This document shows positions 20,633-28,975 of a stretch of 38,438 nt of DNA, piece by piece. A model generated the notes under the pieces. The model was not told the origin of the DNA. It saw nothing but the letters and a program-made list of their open reading frames with translations, and did no database searches. This stretch comes from a virus, in IMG/VR virus record IMGVR_UViG_3300032325_000224, positions 1 through 38,438 of that record; one strand, given 5' to 3'. Each line of letters opens with the position of its first letter. Position 1 is the stretch's first letter. Position numbers and translations under genes: made by a program.

Positions 20633-21922
20633 GTGAACGCACGCGATCTCATTTTGACACAGGAGCCGTGGGCCATCGCCCCTGAAGCAATGGACGGCAT
20701 CATCGGTTTAGCCATGGACATGGCCGCCGGCAAACTCTTCACCCTGCCGCAGAGCGAGGCACCGCAGTCGATCATGAGCGTCGCCGATGGCGTTGCCACG
20801 ATCTCGATCACCGGCCCGCTACTGCCGACCACCGACGAGTGGGATCGCGTGATGATCGGTGCGACGAGTCTCGATGAAGTTCGCTCCACCGTTGAAAGCG
20901 CCGCCGCTGATCCAGCGGTCACATCGATCGTCCTCAACATCGACTCTCCTGGCGGAACCGTCCGAGGTACTCCCGAGGCCGCCGATGCGATCTACGAAGC
21001 CAGCAAGGTAAAGCCGGTGTCGGCGCACACCTCCGGCACTATGGCATCCGCCGCCTACTGGCTCGGATCACAAGCGACCAGCGTCTCGATGACGCGTTCG
21101 GCATCGGTCGGATCCATCGGCGTGATGGTCCCGCACATCGATCAGAGCAAACGCGCCGAGATGCTCGGCGTGAAGGTTGAGCTTTTCACTACTGGTAAGT
21201 TCAAGGCCGCAGGTTTCCCCGGCACCTCGCTCACCGAATCGCAACGCGAGCTGATCCAAGAGCGCATTGATCAGGTCTTCGGTGAGTTCAAATCCGCCGT
21301 CACACGCCAAGGTCGGAAAATCCCAGCCGAGGCGATGCAAGGTCAGACATTCTACGGCCCGCAAGCCGAGTCGCTGGGCCTCGCCACCGTGGTCCGCAAT
21401 GCTTCGCAAGCAGGCAAAGCCGGATCCTCTCCGCTTCGCGCAGTTGACACTGCGGAAGATGGCATGAGCGAACAAGTCGCCAGCACCCCATCCGAAGAAG
21501 TCGTTGCATCGGTCGAGACCGTTGTTGCGGAAATCGCAAACGAAGCCGCCCCATCCGCACCGGAAGGTGAGCAAGAGGCAGCTCCTGAATCCGCACCAGA
21601 AGGCGAAACCGAAAGCGCACCTGCTGATGAGCCGAAGGAAGAGTCAGCCACTGAAATCATCGGCGACCTCAAGGCAACTCTGGCATCGCTGCAAGGCGAG
21701 ATCGCCGCACTGAAGGCCAATCAACTTTCCATCGACGAGGCAGTCGCCGCCAAGGCCGCCGCCATCGCCGCCCGTAGCTCCAGCGCACCAGTGAATGTCT
21801 CACCGGACGCACAGAGCAGCGAGAGCATCTACGACCAGTGGAAGAACGCTACCGGCGCAGAGAAAACACGAATTTTCAGGGCTCACCGCAAGGAACTCGA
21901 AGCCCACGCGGCCAAACTTTGA
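20633..21922 (+). CDS. S49-family capsid maturation protease fused to scaffold-like tail
   Basis: A 429-residue protein of the lambda gpC type. The protease domain (1-240) has 'IVLNIDSPGGTV' (99-110), the nucleophile Ser139 in 'GTMASAAYW', and the general base Lys191 in 'GKFKAAG', the Ser-Lys dyad of SppA-like peptidases. 'SIGVMVPHID' is also typical. Residues 275-340 are an Ala/Pro/Glu linker and 345-395 a coiled coil (DLKATLASLQGEIAALKANQ) resembling a Nu3-type scaffold, so protease and scaffold would be made as one chain. The start is GTG, 19 bases after a TTGACA motif. The major capsid gene follows after 47 bases. Confidence 0.9.
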   Translation: MNARDLILTQEPWAIAPEAMDGIIGLAMDMAAGKLFTLPQSEAPQSIMSVADGVATISITGPLLPTTDEWDRVMIGATSLDEVRSTVESAAADPAVTSIVLNIDSPGGTVRGTPEAADAIYEASKVKPVSAHTSGTMASAAYWLGSQATSVSMTRSASVGSIGVMVPHIDQSKRAEMLGVKVELFTTGKFKAAGFPGTSLTESQRELIQERIDQVFGEFKSAVTRQGRKIPAEAMQGQTFYGPQAESLGLATVVRNASQAGKAGSSPLRAVDTAEDGMSEQVASTPSEEVVASVETVVAEIANEAAPSAPEGEQEAAPESAPEGETESAPADEPKEESATEIIGDLKATLASLQGEIAALKANQLSIDEAVAAKAAAIAARSSSAPVNVSPDAQSSESIYDQWKNATGAEKTRIFRAHRKELEAHAAKL

Positions 21923-21969
21923 AACCAAAAACCAACCCGAACTAACCACAACGAACTCATCCAATCATT

Positions 21970-22875
21970 ATGGCAACCACCATCAGCTCTGAACTTAAAC
22001 TGAATGTCGTCCTCGACAGCGCGCTTGTTGCGCTTCGCGAGGCGCTTCTTCCCATCAATGCCTTCAGCACCGTGTACAACTCGGTCCCGCTTCAAGGCAC
22101 TGACAAGATCGCCGTGCCTTTCTTCCCATTGGCAACGGACGCCACCGTCGATTTCAACGGCACCTACGCATTCAGCGATACGAATGCGATCAACAGCCGC
22201 GAAATCACCGTCAACAAGCGCAAGTATCAAGCGCTTTCCTTCACCTCCAGCGAACTCGCTCGCCAACCCTACTTCAATCCCGAGCAACTCGGTTTCCTGA
22301 AGGGTCGCAAGCTCGCCGAAGACATCATCAAGGACATCCTCAGTGTTGTGACGACCGCTAACTACGGCGCACCCGTCCTCACCAGCGCGGCCTCCGCGTT
22401 TGATTCGGATGATGTGATCACCATCAAGACCGCACTCGACCAAGCCAAGTGGGCAAAATCGAGCCGCACGATGATCCTCGACAACGCCTACGAAGGCGCT
22501 CTGCTCAAGGACGCCGGCATCAAGAACGCAGCCGCAGTTGGCACCGCCTCGGCGATCCAAAACGGTCTGCTTCCAAGCATCGCTGGCTTCAATGTCATCG
22601 GCACCAACCTCATCCCCGGCAACTCGCAGAACCTCGTCGGTATGGTGGCACTCCCAGAAGCGATTCTCGTGGCGTTCTCGCCCGTGACTCCTTCCTCGGG
22701 TGTTCGCGCCAGCCTCACCAACTACGAGACCGTCACCGACCCAGAGACCGGCCTCACCATCGAGTACCGCTCATGGGGTGACCCTGACACCGACACCGAG
22801 AAATCGGTCATCGAGGTCAACTACGGTTTCGCACTCGGCCACGCAGCAGCCCTCAAACGGATCGTCTCCGCCTAA
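21970..22875 (+). CDS. Major capsid protein (HK97 fold)
   Basis: A 301-residue protein right after the protease-scaffold gene, the usual position of the major head protein. 'VSFPFFPLATDA'-like strand (KIAVPFFPLATDATVDFNGT), 'EITVNKRKYQALSFTSSELA' and a long alpha-helical spine region near 120-150, then 'WAKSSRTMILDNAYEGALLK' and 'SIAGFNVIGTNLIPGN' match the P-domain and A-domain order of HK97-fold capsids. The last part (DPETGLTIEYRSWGDPDTDT) is the usual C-terminal strand pair. No long N-terminal delta domain is present, consistent with a separate scaffold. Its leader is A-rich without a clear Shine-Dalgarno sequence. Confidence 0.85.
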   Translation: MATTISSELKLNVVLDSALVALREALLPINAFSTVYNSVPLQGTDKIAVPFFPLATDATVDFNGTYAFSDTNAINSREITVNKRKYQALSFTSSELARQPYFNPEQLGFLKGRKLAEDIIKDILSVVTTANYGAPVLTSAASAFDSDDVITIKTALDQAKWAKSSRTMILDNAYEGALLKDAGIKNAAAVGTASAIQNGLLPSIAGFNVIGTNLIPGNSQNLVGMVALPEAILVAFSPVTPSSGVRASLTNYETVTDPETGLTIEYRSWGDPDTDTEKSVIEVNYGFALGHAAALKRIVSA

Positions 22876-22877
22876 TC

Positions 22878-23135
22878 ATGCGCCGCGCCATCACACTAAC
22901 CCGCAATGGCGACACTTGGAAGGTTAAACACCTTCCGAGTGTGACGCTGGCCGACCAGCTTGCCGATTTCAAGGCCGCGAAAGTGACCGGCGATTTCGGT
23001 GGTGCTGATGAGGTGCAAATCTGGTCGAACGGTGACACGCTCAAGCGGTATGCCAAAAAAGCAGCCGCCGCAGTGATCGATCCGATCGAGCCGGAAGCCG
23101 CAGAGGCCCCCGAGCCGAAGAAGGCCAAGAAGTAA
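22878..23135 (+). CDS. Small head protein with acidic/basic tail
   Basis: An 85-residue protein two bases after the capsid gene. The N-terminal 60 residues (RRAITLTRNGDTWKVKHLPS, LADQLADFKAAKVTGDF) look like a small alpha/beta domain; the end is an Ala/Pro/Glu stretch closing with KKAKK. Genes at this place encode head decoration or completion proteins (gpD- or gpFI-like), but no signature is present. It is the last gene before the terminator at 23161. Confidence 0.6.
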   Translation: MRRAITLTRNGDTWKVKHLPSVTLADQLADFKAAKVTGDFGGADEVQIWSNGDTLKRYAKKAAAAVIDPIEPEAAEAPEPKKAKK

Positions 23136-23160
23136 TTTGTTTCATTGGTAGCGTCTAAGA

Positions 23161-23196
23161 AAGCCCCATCTGGAAATTTCCGGGTGGGGCTTTTTT
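23161..23196 (+). terminator. Rho-independent terminator inside the structural region
   Basis: AAGCCCCA pairs with TGGGGCTT around an inner GGAAATTTCC hairpin, followed by TTTTTT (23191-23196). It ends the head transcript after the small head gene; the tail genes beyond need read-through, antitermination or their own promoter. A TTGACG motif (23195-23200) begins in its T-run. Confidence 0.88.
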
Positions 23197-23213
23197 GACG
23201 CCGCGCGTGAAGC

Positions 23214-23522
23214 GTGAATCCAATTCAGCAAGCAGCCGCAGAGGCATTCGAGGCCATCCTCGATGACATAGGTGTGCCGGTCACCATCAACGGTGAGGAG
23301 TACCAAGCCGCGATCTCCATGGGCGGCGTGCAAATCGATCTCGAAGAGGGAGGTTTCTCCCAAGATGGCTCACTCACCGTCCGCATGCTGGTTGCTCACC
23401 TACCGGATCCAGCGCCAGCGCAAAACAGCGCCATGACCATCGGCGATCTGCGCTACAAGATCGAAGAGATCATGCGCAAGCCAGGTGCTGGCGTCATCGA
23501 ATACCGAGTTGCCCGCCGCTAA
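23214..23522 (+). CDS. Head-tail connector candidate
   Basis: A 102-residue beta-rich protein (VTINGEEYQAAISMGGVQID; then GSLTVRMLVAHL; TIGDLRYKIEEIMRKPGAG) with the plan of lambda gpFII-like or HK97 gp7-like completion proteins: a short helix, beta barrel and closing strand. It starts with GTG, 19 bases after TTGACG and 17 after the terminator. Position between capsid and tail genes supports a role in joining head and tail. Confidence 0.6.
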   Translation: MNPIQQAAAEAFEAILDDIGVPVTINGEEYQAAISMGGVQIDLEEGGFSQDGSLTVRMLVAHLPDPAPAQNSAMTIGDLRYKIEEIMRKPGAGVIEYRVARR

Positions 23523-23531
23523 TTTTTCACC

Positions 23532-23930
23532 ATGAACCAACACATCGAAGACTACCTCGCCGAGCTCGTCGGCAACCTCGGCAATGACATCGAGGTCTTC
23601 ACCGGCACTAGCTCGGATGTCCGCACGCCAGAATCGCACGCGGTGCTGGTGCTCGCTGACCAGGTGGAAGGCGTCGTCGGCAACCTCTACAAAGCCACGG
23701 TCAAGGTCTCCATATCATCACCGGCAGACGGAAGCACCCGCAGCGCTCACATGGACATTGTGGATGATGTTAGAGATGCCTTCACCGAGCCACTGCCGTC
23801 GGCCCAGAGCCTCGGCATCACCGCCATCGAGGTGCGCGGATTTCACATCGCCAACCACACCGCCGCAATCTCAGACGATGGCCGCTGGGTCACATCGATT
23901 GAGGCACTCATCGGCGTCACTCGCTTGTGA
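23532..23930 (+). CDS. Tail terminator-like protein
   Basis: A 132-residue protein: N-terminal helix (IEDYLAELVGNLGNDIEVFT), beta strands (HAVLVLADQVEGVVGNLYKA, TVKVSISSP), a helix (MDIVDDVRDAFTEPLP) and final strands (GITAIEVRGFHI; WVTSIEALIGV). This alpha-beta-alpha-beta layout and size match tail terminator/gpU-like proteins, which cap the tail tube and connect it to the head. The position before the tube proteins agrees. Homology not proven. Confidence 0.6.
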   Translation: MNQHIEDYLAELVGNLGNDIEVFTGTSSDVRTPESHAVLVLADQVEGVVGNLYKATVKVSISSPADGSTRSAHMDIVDDVRDAFTEPLPSAQSLGITAIEVRGFHIANHTAAISDDGRWVTSIEALIGVTRL

Positions 23931-23954
23931 AGTTGACATCACCCCGCTGGTATC

Positions 23955-24269
23955 ATGCCAGCGACTTTTGGAGTCAATAACACCCACGGACTTTCGCCGA
24001 ACACCGGCCATGTGAGCGAGTCGAGCAAAGACTCCTCCGTAGAGGTCGCCACCATCCGCGACGAGCAGGGCGTCACCGTCTTTGCCGGCCCGCGCAAGCT
24101 CATCACGCGCAATGTCACAATCACTGGCAAGGGCGACGCCGACATCGAAGCAGTCGTACCCGGCACCGTTGCCCTAGGCACAGCAATGATCACATCGGTC
24201 AAGCAAAGCGAGAGCAACGAGGATTTCCCAGAGTTCGAGATCCAAGCGACCATCTACGACGAAATCTAA
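23955..24269 (+). CDS. Tail tube-like protein, copy A
   Basis: A 104-residue beta-rich protein. Its C-terminal half (NVTITGKGDADIE, then AMITSVKQSESNEDFPEFEI) aligns with that of the next gene (FTVKGRGTTSID, VITSVKLSEKNDDFNEFEI), so the two are tandem paralogues. The position after the tail terminator and before the G/GT pair is that of the major tail tube gene. ATG is 22 bases after TTGACA at 23933. Confidence 0.6.
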   Translation: MPATFGVNNTHGLSPNTGHVSESSKDSSVEVATIRDEQGVTVFAGPRKLITRNVTITGKGDADIEAVVPGTVALGTAMITSVKQSESNEDFPEFEIQATIYDEI

Positions 24270-24281
24270 TTTTTCAAAGCC

Positions 24282-24626
24282 ATGGCAATCACTTTCAACC
24301 AAATCGGAGTTCAGTCGGTCACCGCCGAACTGATCGAGAGCGTCGAGTCGACCAAGAACATGGAGTCGAAGATGATCATGTCCACAGAAGGCGGATTTGG
24401 CGCGGCCAAGACTTTCGATCCCACCTACGAGTTCACGGTCAAAGGCCGAGGCACGACCAGCATCGACGCAGGTGATACCAGCGCTTCGAGCTTTATCCCC
24501 GACTACATTCCGACTGGTGGTGTGACTGTCATTACCTCGGTGAAACTGAGCGAGAAAAACGACGATTTCAACGAGTTCGAGATCAGCGGCACCGTTTTCC
24601 CGGAAGCGGCAGCGATCGTCCAATAA
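24282..24626 (+). CDS. Tail tube-like protein, copy B
   Basis: A 114-residue paralogue of the preceding gene: the shared C-terminal block is about 20 residues with most positions identical or similar, while the N-terminal halves differ (this one: VTAELIESVESTKNMESKMI). Two related tube proteins might form a mixed tube or one may be a tip or decoration protein. The separation is 12 bases and the genes are surely cotranscribed. Confidence 0.6.
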   Translation: MAITFNQIGVQSVTAELIESVESTKNMESKMIMSTEGGFGAAKTFDPTYEFTVKGRGTTSIDAGDTSASSFIPDYIPTGGVTVITSVKLSEKNDDFNEFEISGTVFPEAAAIVQ

Positions 24627-24656
24627 CCGGCTCGTAAGAGCCACCTAAAATCAACC

Positions 24657-25124
24657 ATGAGACAAGGATCCACGGTCGCCATCGTGCGCGACCATGATAC
24701 CCCGCCCGTCGAGAGTCGCAACACGCGGCTTATCGGCTCGGCCATTGCCTCTGGTTGTGAGTTCGGAACGGAAAAGGCATTCTCCGACACCATCGAAGAT
24801 GTCTGCGGCAATCCGAAGCGCACCGTCACATGGATGATGGACGGCGGCAAAAAGATCAAATTTACGCCGATCGCGAAGGAGGAGGAAATCAACTTCGTTG
24901 AGTTCCAGAAGCGCTTCAATTCGCAGGAATGGTGTGAGGCAAATCCCGACCACCCGATTTCCTACATGCGTGCTGCGTTCGATTCTCACCACGGCCTCGT
25001 CGACAAGATCAAGACCATGCGCCCGATGCTGCTAATCCGCAAGGGCAAGCGCCTCGCTGTCGTGCCTAGTGGCAACGACCCAGAAAGCAAAGCCCAGCGT
25101 GAAAAGATCCTTTCGATATTCTAA
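24657..25124 (+). CDS. Hypothetical tail-region protein
   Basis: A 155-residue protein with no membrane segment. The middle (KRTVTWMMDGGKKIKFTPIA; then EEINFVEFQKRFNSQEWCEA) and 'PISYMRAAFDSHHGLVDKIK' suggest an alpha/beta protein. It lies between tube proteins and the G/GT genes. I do not recognise it. Four bases separate it from the next ATG. Confidence 0.6.
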   Translation: MRQGSTVAIVRDHDTPPVESRNTRLIGSAIASGCEFGTEKAFSDTIEDVCGNPKRTVTWMMDGGKKIKFTPIAKEEEINFVEFQKRFNSQEWCEANPDHPISYMRAAFDSHHGLVDKIKTMRPMLLIRKGKRLAVVPSGNDPESKAQREKILSIF

Positions 25125-25128
25125 AATC

Positions 25129-25530
25129 ATGGAAACCAGAGATCAAATGATCGCGCTCGGCATGATCGAGAGCGAAAGCAAGACCATCGGCGGCATCAAG
25201 ATGCGGCCATTTTCCATTGGCTCGCGCCAGATCGCCGACCTGCTCAACATCTCCATGATCTATGGCGAGGCCGTCAGCGAGGTCGAGTTGCAAAGGCAAA
25301 TTAACACCTTCGTGTGGATGCAATCAGCGCCCGTCGAGGAGGTCGCCGAAGCAATCGCCAACAACACCGCAGGCAAAGCGGCACTGGTCTACGCACTCAA
25401 CATCGAATTTCACCGCCTACCCGAGATTATCACCGAGATCGAGCGCATCGGCAAACAGATTGCGGCTAACGAGATCCGCGTCGAATCAAAGTACAAGAGC
25501 GACGAGGAAACGCCGCCGGGAAAGTCCTGA
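25129..25530 (+). CDS. Tail assembly chaperone G analogue
   Basis: A 133-residue protein (METRDQMIALGMIESESKTI; MRPFSIGSRQIADLLNISMI; EVAEAIANNTAGKAALVYAL) located just before the tape measure region, as gpG in lambda. The frame stops at 25528-25530, three codons after GGA AAG. At codons 131-132 the heptamer G_GGA_AAG lets ribosomes slip -1 and continue into the T-like frame. G binds the tape measure protein during tail assembly. The slip site, position and helical character make the assignment strong though sequence similarity to lambda G is not evident. Confidence 0.82.
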   Translation: METRDQMIALGMIESESKTIGGIKMRPFSIGSRQIADLLNISMIYGEAVSEVELQRQINTFVWMQSAPVEEVAEAIANNTAGKAALVYALNIEFHRLPEIITEIERIGKQIAANEIRVESKYKSDEETPPGKS

Positions 25531-25763
25531 GCCCCGGCTGGTGCGCCAGCGTGGTGTACATGCTCGCCAAGGAGACCGGCTGGAGTGAGGAGTTCATCCT
25601 CTGGAAGCTACCGCTCTCCCGCGCCCTCCAATACTACCACTGCGCCCTGCAATCCGCGAACCTCTGGACACTGGAACCAGTGACCACCGAAACGATCGAG
25701 GCGATGGTGCCAGATTCTCTGCTCAGCTACATCGACGGACTGGTTGACTCTTCCCCTGAATAA
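25129..25763 (+). CDS. GT-type fusion made by -1 frameshift
   Basis: The expected product is 211 residues: 132 from the G frame and 79 from the -1 frame (25524-25763). The added part (VLSPGWCASVVYMLAKETGW, then EEFILWKLPLSRALQYYHCA) is a well-formed domain with a conserved-looking 'LAKETGWSEEFILW-LPLSRAL' core seen in many T-domains. The T frame has no good start of its own: GTG 25551 lacks a ribosome-binding site and would cut into the domain. In lambda, gpGT bridges the tape measure and the tube subunits. The join is a frameshift, so this entry spans both frames. Confidence 0.8.
25518..25524 (+). other. GGGAAAG slippery heptamer (-1 frameshift)
   Basis: G_GGA_AAG in phase with the G frame (codons 131-132). 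It is the same heptamer as used in the lambda G/GT frameshift. The zero-frame stop follows six bases later and the -1 frame is open to 25763. Confidence 0.85.
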
Positions 25764-26429
25764 ATGGCCAAGACGACCATGGAGACCGACATCCGGCAGT
25801 TTCAGGCGATGGCCGCGAAGCTCGGGAATTTTTCCAAGCGCGATGGTCGAACACTCATGAAAGAGCAGGCACGCGGAGTCATCAGGAACCTGATGGACAT
25901 CACGCCGCCGAGCAACGGCAAAACCCGAGGCGTGGCCGCCAAGAAGCGAGGTGAGGCAGCAATCGCCAGCGATGTGCGCAATGTCTTTATCGGATCCACC
26001 CCGAAGAACTCGGAGGTCAGCAGTATGTCGGAAATGGCCAACATCATGCACACCAAGCGCCGTGGTGGAAACATCCGCATCAAGCGGGCAGTGAAACAAA
26101 CTCGCGCAGCCCGCTCGATGATCACCAACTTCATCAAGGTGAAACAGAAGGGCGTCGGCTACCTCGCGTCCGGCTGGGCATCCGCCGCCCGCAAGGTCGG
26201 CAAGATCCGAGTCCCGAGCTGGATCGGCAGGCACGACGCACCGGGCGACACCAACATCCAGTCCACACCGACATCCATCACAGCAAGTATCAGCAACCTG
26301 GTCAAATGGGCCAGCGATGTTCACGGCGTCGATCGACGCATGGCCTACGCAGTAAGGATGCAGACCAGCAAGATGCGCCGCCGCGTTGATCACTATGTGC
26401 AGAAGGCAATCAAGAAAGCGAACCAATGA
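25764..26429 (+). CDS. Basic tail protein upstream of tape measure
   Basis: A 221-residue, very basic protein (KKRGEAAIASD, HTKRRGGNIRIKRAVKQTRA, MRRRVDHYVQKAIKKANQ). The start ATG directly abuts the TAA of the T frame. The first 40 residues (METDIRQFQAMAAKLGNFSK) are helical and amphipathic. It may be a minor tail protein of the gpZ/HK97 gp10 type, although that is normally upstream of the tube gene. No catalytic motif was recognised. A TTGACA motif follows its stop. Confidence 0.55.
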   Translation: MAKTTMETDIRQFQAMAAKLGNFSKRDGRTLMKEQARGVIRNLMDITPPSNGKTRGVAAKKRGEAAIASDVRNVFIGSTPKNSEVSSMSEMANIMHTKRRGGNIRIKRAVKQTRAARSMITNFIKVKQKGVGYLASGWASAARKVGKIRVPSWIGRHDAPGDTNIQSTPTSITASISNLVKWASDVHGVDRRMAYAVRMQTSKMRRRVDHYVQKAIKKANQ

Positions 26430-26453
26430 TTGACACCTTACTGAATTAAAAAG

Positions 26454-28217
26454 ATGGCAGGCATTTCCACCAAGCTCACGCTGAACGCCTCGGACTTTGT
26501 CCGTGGGATCGATCGGTCGAAAAAGTCGGCAAGTTCGCTCAAGACCTCGATGTCGTCGATCGGCTCGGGCATCGGCTCGGCCTTCTCCAGCATCACCAAG
26601 GGCGTCGGTGCAATAGGCATCGCCGCCACAGGCGCAGCCGCAGCGATCGGGGGCATCACCTACAAGCTGATCAGCATCGGCGAGGAAGGACTTCAGGCGG
26701 AAAACCGCATTAAGAGCGTCGTGAAGACCATGGGCCTTTTCGGCACCCAATCCGGTGATGTCGCATCTCGCCTCATCGAGATGGCCGATGCCACTGAGCT
26801 CGCCACAGGCGTGGATGGTGACCTGATCATGGCGGCGCAGGCAAAGCTCGCGACCTTCAAGGAACTCGCCAAGACCGCCGGCACCACCGGAGGCGCATTC
26901 GATCGCGCCACACAAGCATCCGTCGACATGGCAGCCGTCTTCGGTGGCGACGCCTCAAACTACGCCGTGCAACTTGGCAAGGCGCTGGAGGATCCAGAGA
27001 AGGGATTGGCCGCGCTCAAGCGCACCGGCGCACTGACCACCTCGCAGATCAAAGCCATTTCCGAAGAGTTCGCCGCCACCGGCAACCGCGCCAAGGCATT
27101 CGACCAGGTGCTCAAAGCCATCGAAACGCAGGTCAGCGGAGCGGCAAACGCAACGGCGAGCGGCATGTCGCGCATCAAAGTCTCGATCGGTCAGATGCTC
27201 GAAGAGGTCGGCAAGCCGATGGCCGAGGTTTTCTCCCAGTTCGCTGCCGATGTGGCCGCCATGACGCCGCAGATCGTCGCCTCACTCAGTAGCCTCGCGC
27301 CCAAGATCCGCGAAGTTGGCAGCACGCTCGCCGCCGCTTTGTCCGAAGGGCTCGCTGGCGATACCTCACGACTGGTCAAGATCGGCGAGTTGATGGGGGA
27401 AGCGGTCGCGCTTGGATTTAAGGTGGCTCTGACGCGCGGTTTCGCGGAAGCCACGGAAAGCGCTCTTCGATTGATGGAGGACTACAACCCCATCCGCAAG
27501 ATGTCCAAGTGGAGCCAAGACACTTTTGGCAACGATCCGTTTTTCAATGAAGGCAAGTTAAGCGAGGAGGTTTCAAATGCTAAAGGCCCGATCATGGAAA
27601 ACCAGATCGGTGACGGCATCGAAAGAATCCGCAGCCTGTTCAAAGAAATCTCGGTCGGTAGTAATCCGAAAAAAATAACGCAGTCAGAGTGGAATGATAA
27701 GCGTCAGGCAATCCAAAACGAAAAGAAGATCCTGCCGACCGAACCCGGCACACCGGAAGGCCCGAGTGCCGAGAATAAAGCCAAGGCCGAAGAGCTACGA
27801 CTTGCCCAAGAAGCCTACCGCCTTGAAGCCGAAATGGTGCGAGCGCGGATCGCTGGAGATGAGAAGAAGATCGCCGATCTCGAAAGGCAGAAGGCGATTC
27901 AAGAAGAGATCGTCGCGCTAAACAAGCTCGGCATGACTGGGGACAAAGCCAAGGACACAGCCGCCAAGATGGTTGATGCCCGCGCCGCGGCAGATGAGGC
28001 CGACAAGGCACGCGAGAAGAAACAACAAGGTGGCCCGAGCGCTGGTGTGAGCCAGCTCGGCAGCGTCGCCAAGGCGACCAATGTGCTGATGGGTCGCGCG
28101 GCCAATGATGGCATCCTTCAAGAAAACCGCCGCCAGACATCCCTGCTGCGATCGATTAAGGAGAATACCAAACCTAAGACGACCAACCCCGAAGTCCAAA
28201 TCCCCGTTTTTGCATGA
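26454..28217 (+). CDS. Tape measure protein
   Basis: A 587-residue protein of tape measure type: N-terminal 'KLTLNASDFVRGIDRSKKSA', a hydrophobic Ala/Gly segment (about 45-72), long alpha-helical stretches with coiled-coil rhythm, and a charged helix at 440-530 (KAKAEELRLAQEAYRLEAEM). The protein fixes tail length. Using the lambda ratio of about 0.15 nm per residue gives a tail near 90 nm, shorter than lambda; this is an estimate. No peptidoglycan hydrolase domain is visible. It directly follows the G/GT block except for one gene, and the next gene starts at an ATGA overlap. Confidence 0.88.
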   Translation: MAGISTKLTLNASDFVRGIDRSKKSASSLKTSMSSIGSGIGSAFSSITKGVGAIGIAATGAAAAIGGITYKLISIGEEGLQAENRIKSVVKTMGLFGTQSGDVASRLIEMADATELATGVDGDLIMAAQAKLATFKELAKTAGTTGGAFDRATQASVDMAAVFGGDASNYAVQLGKALEDPEKGLAALKRTGALTTSQIKAISEEFAATGNRAKAFDQVLKAIETQVSGAANATASGMSRIKVSIGQMLEEVGKPMAEVFSQFAADVAAMTPQIVASLSSLAPKIREVGSTLAAALSEGLAGDTSRLVKIGELMGEAVALGFKVALTRGFAEATESALRLMEDYNPIRKMSKWSQDTFGNDPFFNEGKLSEEVSNAKGPIMENQIGDGIERIRSLFKEISVGSNPKKITQSEWNDKRQAIQNEKKILPTEPGTPEGPSAENKAKAEELRLAQEAYRLEAEMVRARIAGDEKKIADLERQKAIQEEIVALNKLGMTGDKAKDTAAKMVDARAAADEADKAREKKQQGGPSAGVSQLGSVAKATNVLMGRAANDGILQENRRQTSLLRSIKENTKPKTTNPEVQIPVFA

Positions 28218-28975
28218 GCACCAGCAATTTCATCACCGTAGGAGCCACCGGCTCAAAGAGCAAAGAAGGCGTCATCCAGTGGGTGGTTCCCTACTATGTA
28301 ACGAATATCGCTCAAGTACACACTGTCGGCAAAGAGAATTACGAAGAATGCCAAGAGGTTTCGCGTACATGGGCATGCAACAATGACGGTGCCGATCCTT
28401 CCTACATCGTGACCGTCACCTACGAGGGTGGCAGCGCTGAATCCAACAACTCCACCTACGGTGACGAAGAAAGCACCGTTTGGAGTCTTGATTTCGAGGT
28501 GGCCGAGGAGCCGATTGAGGCTCACTGGAATTTTGAGGAAATCAAAAAGAAATACGGAGGCAAATGGGGCGACCCGGAGAATGAAGAAGACTGGGTGTTT
28601 CCCAAAGAGCTCCCGGCAGGCACTAGCTCGGGATCGGGACTGGGAGGAAAAAGCAAAGTCGGCCAAGGCAACAAAAACCCGATGAAAGGGGTCAAAACCT
28701 ACATCGTGATGAACTGCATTGCATCGGTGAGCTACACCAAGAAAGAATTACCCAAGGCTGTAATCAATAACATCGGGAAATTGTATCTCACTCTTCCAGA
28801 CGCGCCCGCACAATTCAACAACCTTGACAAAGGCAAGCGCGACTGGATGAAGATGCCGCCGCAGATTTCCAAGCGTGGAAATGTCTGGCAGATTTCCGAA
28901 TCATGGAAGCTCTCCGAGTACTATGAATGGCCGAGGGAGGTCTATCAGGACGAAAAAGCTGGAAATTTGCGCTAA
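28214..28975 (+). CDS. Tail-tip or baseplate protein, unknown
   Basis: A 253-residue protein coupled to the tape measure gene by ATGA. The N-terminus (VIQWVVPYYVTNIAQVHTVG) is beta-rich, a Gly/Ser-rich loop lies near 135-160, and the last 60 residues resemble a small structural domain (GNVWQISESWKLSEYYEWPR). The position fits a distal tail or initiator protein. No known family was recognised. Confidence 0.6.
   Translation: MSTSNFITVGATGSKSKEGVIQWVVPYYVTNIAQVHTVGKENYEECQEVSRTWACNNDGADPSYIVTVTYEGGSAESNNSTYGDEESTVWSLDFEVAEEPIEAHWNFEEIKKKYGGKWGDPENEEDWVFPKELPAGTSSGSGLGGKSKVGQGNKNPMKGVKTYIVMNCIASVSYTKKELPKAVINNIGKLYLTLPDAPAQFNNLDKGKRDWMKMPPQISKRGNVWQISESWKLSEYYEWPREVYQDEKAGNLR

Noticed and set aside
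25608-26915. A 435-codon open frame on the minus strand
   Set aside because: It lies opposite the T-domain, the basic tail protein and the tape measure gene. Its product is rich in Cys, His and Gly with no recognisable domain, as expected for an antisense shadow of GC-rich coding sequence.
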